From contig NZ_CP134500.1 in assembly GCF_031760065.1 (NCBI RefSeq), positions 5,642,001-5,706,000 on the forward strand: a DNA stretch of 64,000 nt, given 5' to 3'. Positions 62,841-64,000 of the stretch are shown here, in pieces (within the stretch, counting starts at the first letter, position 1; each line of letters opens with the position of its first letter). Both the position numbers and the translations under genes were made by a program. This DNA comes from Streptomyces durocortorensis. Its GTDB lineage: Bacteria; Actinomycetota; Actinomycetes; Streptomycetales; Streptomycetaceae. The notes beneath the pieces are model-generated. The model saw nothing but the letters and a program-made list of their open reading frames with translations. It searched no databases and had not been told where the DNA came from.

Positions 62841-64000
62841 GCGGACTGACGGGGGAGCGCCGGGATACGGGCGGGGACGGGGGATGCGGGATGCCTGGCC
62901 AGCGGGAGGAGGAACGGGTGCGGGAGTACGCGCGGCAGCCCGGTTGGGGAGAGGTTCGGGCAGGGGCAGGGGCCCGGGACGGGGAGTGCGACAGGGAGGC
63001 GTATGGGGATCGGGAGCCCGATCGGAGCGGGGCTCGGGCGCGGGGGTCTGACCGCGAAGGAAGCCGGGTGCGGGATCGGGAGCCCAACCAGGAAGCCTAT
63101 GGGGATCGGGAGCCCGACAGAGGTGGCGCTCGGGCGGGAGAGCTGGAGCCGGAGCCTGATCTGGAGCGGGTGGCGCGGGCTGCGTTGACGCGGGTGCTGG
63201 AGCCGGGGGACGAGCGTGCCGGGCGGTGGCTCCGGGAGACCGGACCTGTCGAGCTGATGCGTCGGCTCACCGTTGAGGACGGTTCCGCCGAGGGGCTGCC
63301 CGGGATGACCGCTCTGCGGCTCGGCGGCTACCGGCTGCGCGCGGCCGCCGCCGAGCCGGAGCGGGACCTGGCGGCGGTGGCCGCGGTGGGCGGACGCTTC
63401 GTCTGCCCGGGGGACCGGGAGTGGCCGAGCCAGCTCGACGACCTGGGCGACGGTCGGCCCGTCGGGCTCTGGGTGCGAGGGCGGCCGGACCTGCGGCTGT
63501 GGTCCCTGCGGTCGGTCGCGGTGGTCGGTGCGCGGGCGTGCACCCCGTACGGGGCCCGCATGGCGGCGACCCTCGGCTCCGGGCTGGCGGAGCGGGGCTG
63601 GGTCGTGGTGTCGGGCGCGGCGTTCGGCGTGGACGGAGCGGCGCACCGCGGGGCGCTGGCCGCGGGCGGGGCGACGACGGCGGTGCTGGCCTGCGGGGTG
63701 GACGTGCCCTACCCGCGCGGGCACGCCGAGTTGCTCGGGCGGCTGGCCCGACAGGGGCTCATCGTGGCCGAGTTGCCCCCGTCCGCTCACCCCACCCGCA
63801 GCCGGTTCATCCTGCGCAACCGCGTCATCGCCGCCTTGACCAGGGGAACGGTCGTGGTCGAGGCGGAGTACCGCAGTGGCTCGCTGGTGACCGCCCGTCA
63901 GGCACAGCGGCTCGGCCGTTTCGCGATGGGGGTGCCCGGCCCGGCCACCAGCGGACTGTCGGCCGGGGTCCACGAGTTGCTGCGCGGGGAGGGCGTGCTG
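62837..64000 (+). CDS. dprA: DNA-processing protein DprA, 3' end missing, repeat-expanded N-terminus
   Basis: An open frame from GTG 62837 (GTGA overlap with yifB) to the window edge, about 388 codons. From residue ~112 it is normal DprA: A-A-L-T-R-V-L-E-P-G-D-E, then the Rossmann fold G-A-R-A-C-T-P-Y-G near 235, S-G-A-A-F-G-V-D-G-A-A-H-R-G near 255-270 and R-N-R-V-I-A-A-L near 325. Residues 1-111 are Arg/Gly/Glu-rich and include imperfect copies of E-A-Y-G-D-R-E-P-D-R at about 54 and 86. DprA loads RecA on single-stranded DNA. The repeat region looks unique, but internal GTG 63170 could be the true start. Confidence 0.9.
   Translation, partial: MSGLTGERRDTGGDGGCGMPGQREEERVREYARQPGWGEVRAGAGARDGECDREAYGDREPDRSGARARGSDREGSRVRDREPNQEAYGDREPDRGGARAGELEPEPDLERVARAALTRVLEPGDERAGRWLRETGPVELMRRLTVEDGSAEGLPGMTALRLGGYRLRAAAAEPERDLAAVAAVGGRFVCPGDREWPSQLDDLGDGRPVGLWVRGRPDLRLWSLRSVAVVGARACTPYGARMAATLGSGLAERGWVVVSGAAFGVDGAAHRGALAAGGATTAVLACGVDVPYPRGHAELLGRLARQGLIVAELPPSAHPTRSRFILRNRVIAALTRGTVVVEAEYRSGSLVTARQAQRLGRFAMGVPGPATSGLSAGVHELLRGEGVL
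62996..63140 (+). repeat. Imperfect direct repeats in the 5' part of dprA
   Basis: About 26 bases beginning GAGGCGTATGGGGATCGG at 62996 recur as GAAGCCTATGGGGATCGG at 63092, with a third partial copy (CGGGATCGGGAGCCCAA) at 63071. The period is near 96 bases and the reading frame is kept. Confidence 0.7.

Overview
The window is a block of core chromosome from a Streptomyces species or close relative. Evidence seen directly: very high GC with GC-rich third codon positions in every convincing gene, many GTG starts, dense gene packing with GTGA/ATGA overlaps, and Streptomyces hallmark genes (an NsdA-like TPR protein, a HupS-type histone with a lysine-rich tail, an NdgR/AreB-type IclR regulator, a conservon, four tandem type I signal peptidases). 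As far as I recall without a search, the order matches the S. coelicolor chromosome from about SCO5543 (cvnB1) to SCO5604 (dprA). No IS element, prophage, CRISPR array or biosynthetic cluster is visible; apparent accessory content is limited to a few genes, such as the flavin-dependent oxidoreductase/membrane-protein pair at 38965-41232.

Layout. 1-4.0 kb: minus-strand conservon start (roadblock protein cvnB, cut by the window edge, and the large sensor kinase cvnA). 4.5-8.6 kb: a small protein with a repeated octapeptide, a fumarylacetoacetate-hydrolase-family gene overlapping gltX, a HAD hydrolase, and a five-gene tRNA array Gln-Glu-Glu-Gln-Glu with its own promoter. 8.7-13 kb: MerR regulator divergent from a DUF4188 gene, and ndgR divergent from leuC-leuD. 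13-21 kb: hupS, cofC (F420 pathway), an acyltransferase-gpsA-ddl run, a DUF3515 lipoprotein, a stand-alone Lrp effector domain, thiL and thiD. 21-31 kb: rpmB, a FakA/DAK2 protein, recG, rsmD, coaD, a coiled-coil protein, a DUF177-rpmF-rnc operon, mutM. 31-43 kb: HxlR regulator, SCP-domain exported protein, acyP, smc, glcP, ftsY, a prim-pol protein. 43-51.5 kb: nsdA, then the nitrogen operon amtB-glnK-glnD with a GlnR-type half box upstream, then ffh. 51.5-64 kb: a methyltransferase, a zinc-metalloprotease-like protein, rpsP-khpA-rimM-trmD, rplS, sipW-sipX-sipY-sipZ-Nudix, DUF2469, yraN-yifB-dprA (dprA runs off the right edge).

How the genes work together. One group is translation and protein export: tRNAs, gltX, rpmB, rpmF, rnc, rpsP, rimM, trmD, rplS, the two SRP GTPases ftsY and ffh, and four signal peptidases. 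A second handles the chromosome: hupS, smc, recG, mutM, yraN-yifB-dprA. A third is nutrient uptake and its control: glcP, amtB-glnK-glnD, leuCD with ndgR.

Most interesting points: the 60-residue protein with two A-N-P-R-R-T-x-L copies beside the conservon; a probable CTG start in the DUF177 gene; an apparent one-base loss in the 5' end of sipW; a repeat-expanded N-terminus in dprA; a cluster of probable leaderless genes (TAnnnT 6-9 bases before ATG); a possible structured RNA before smc; and several clean palindromes that look like uncharacterised operators.
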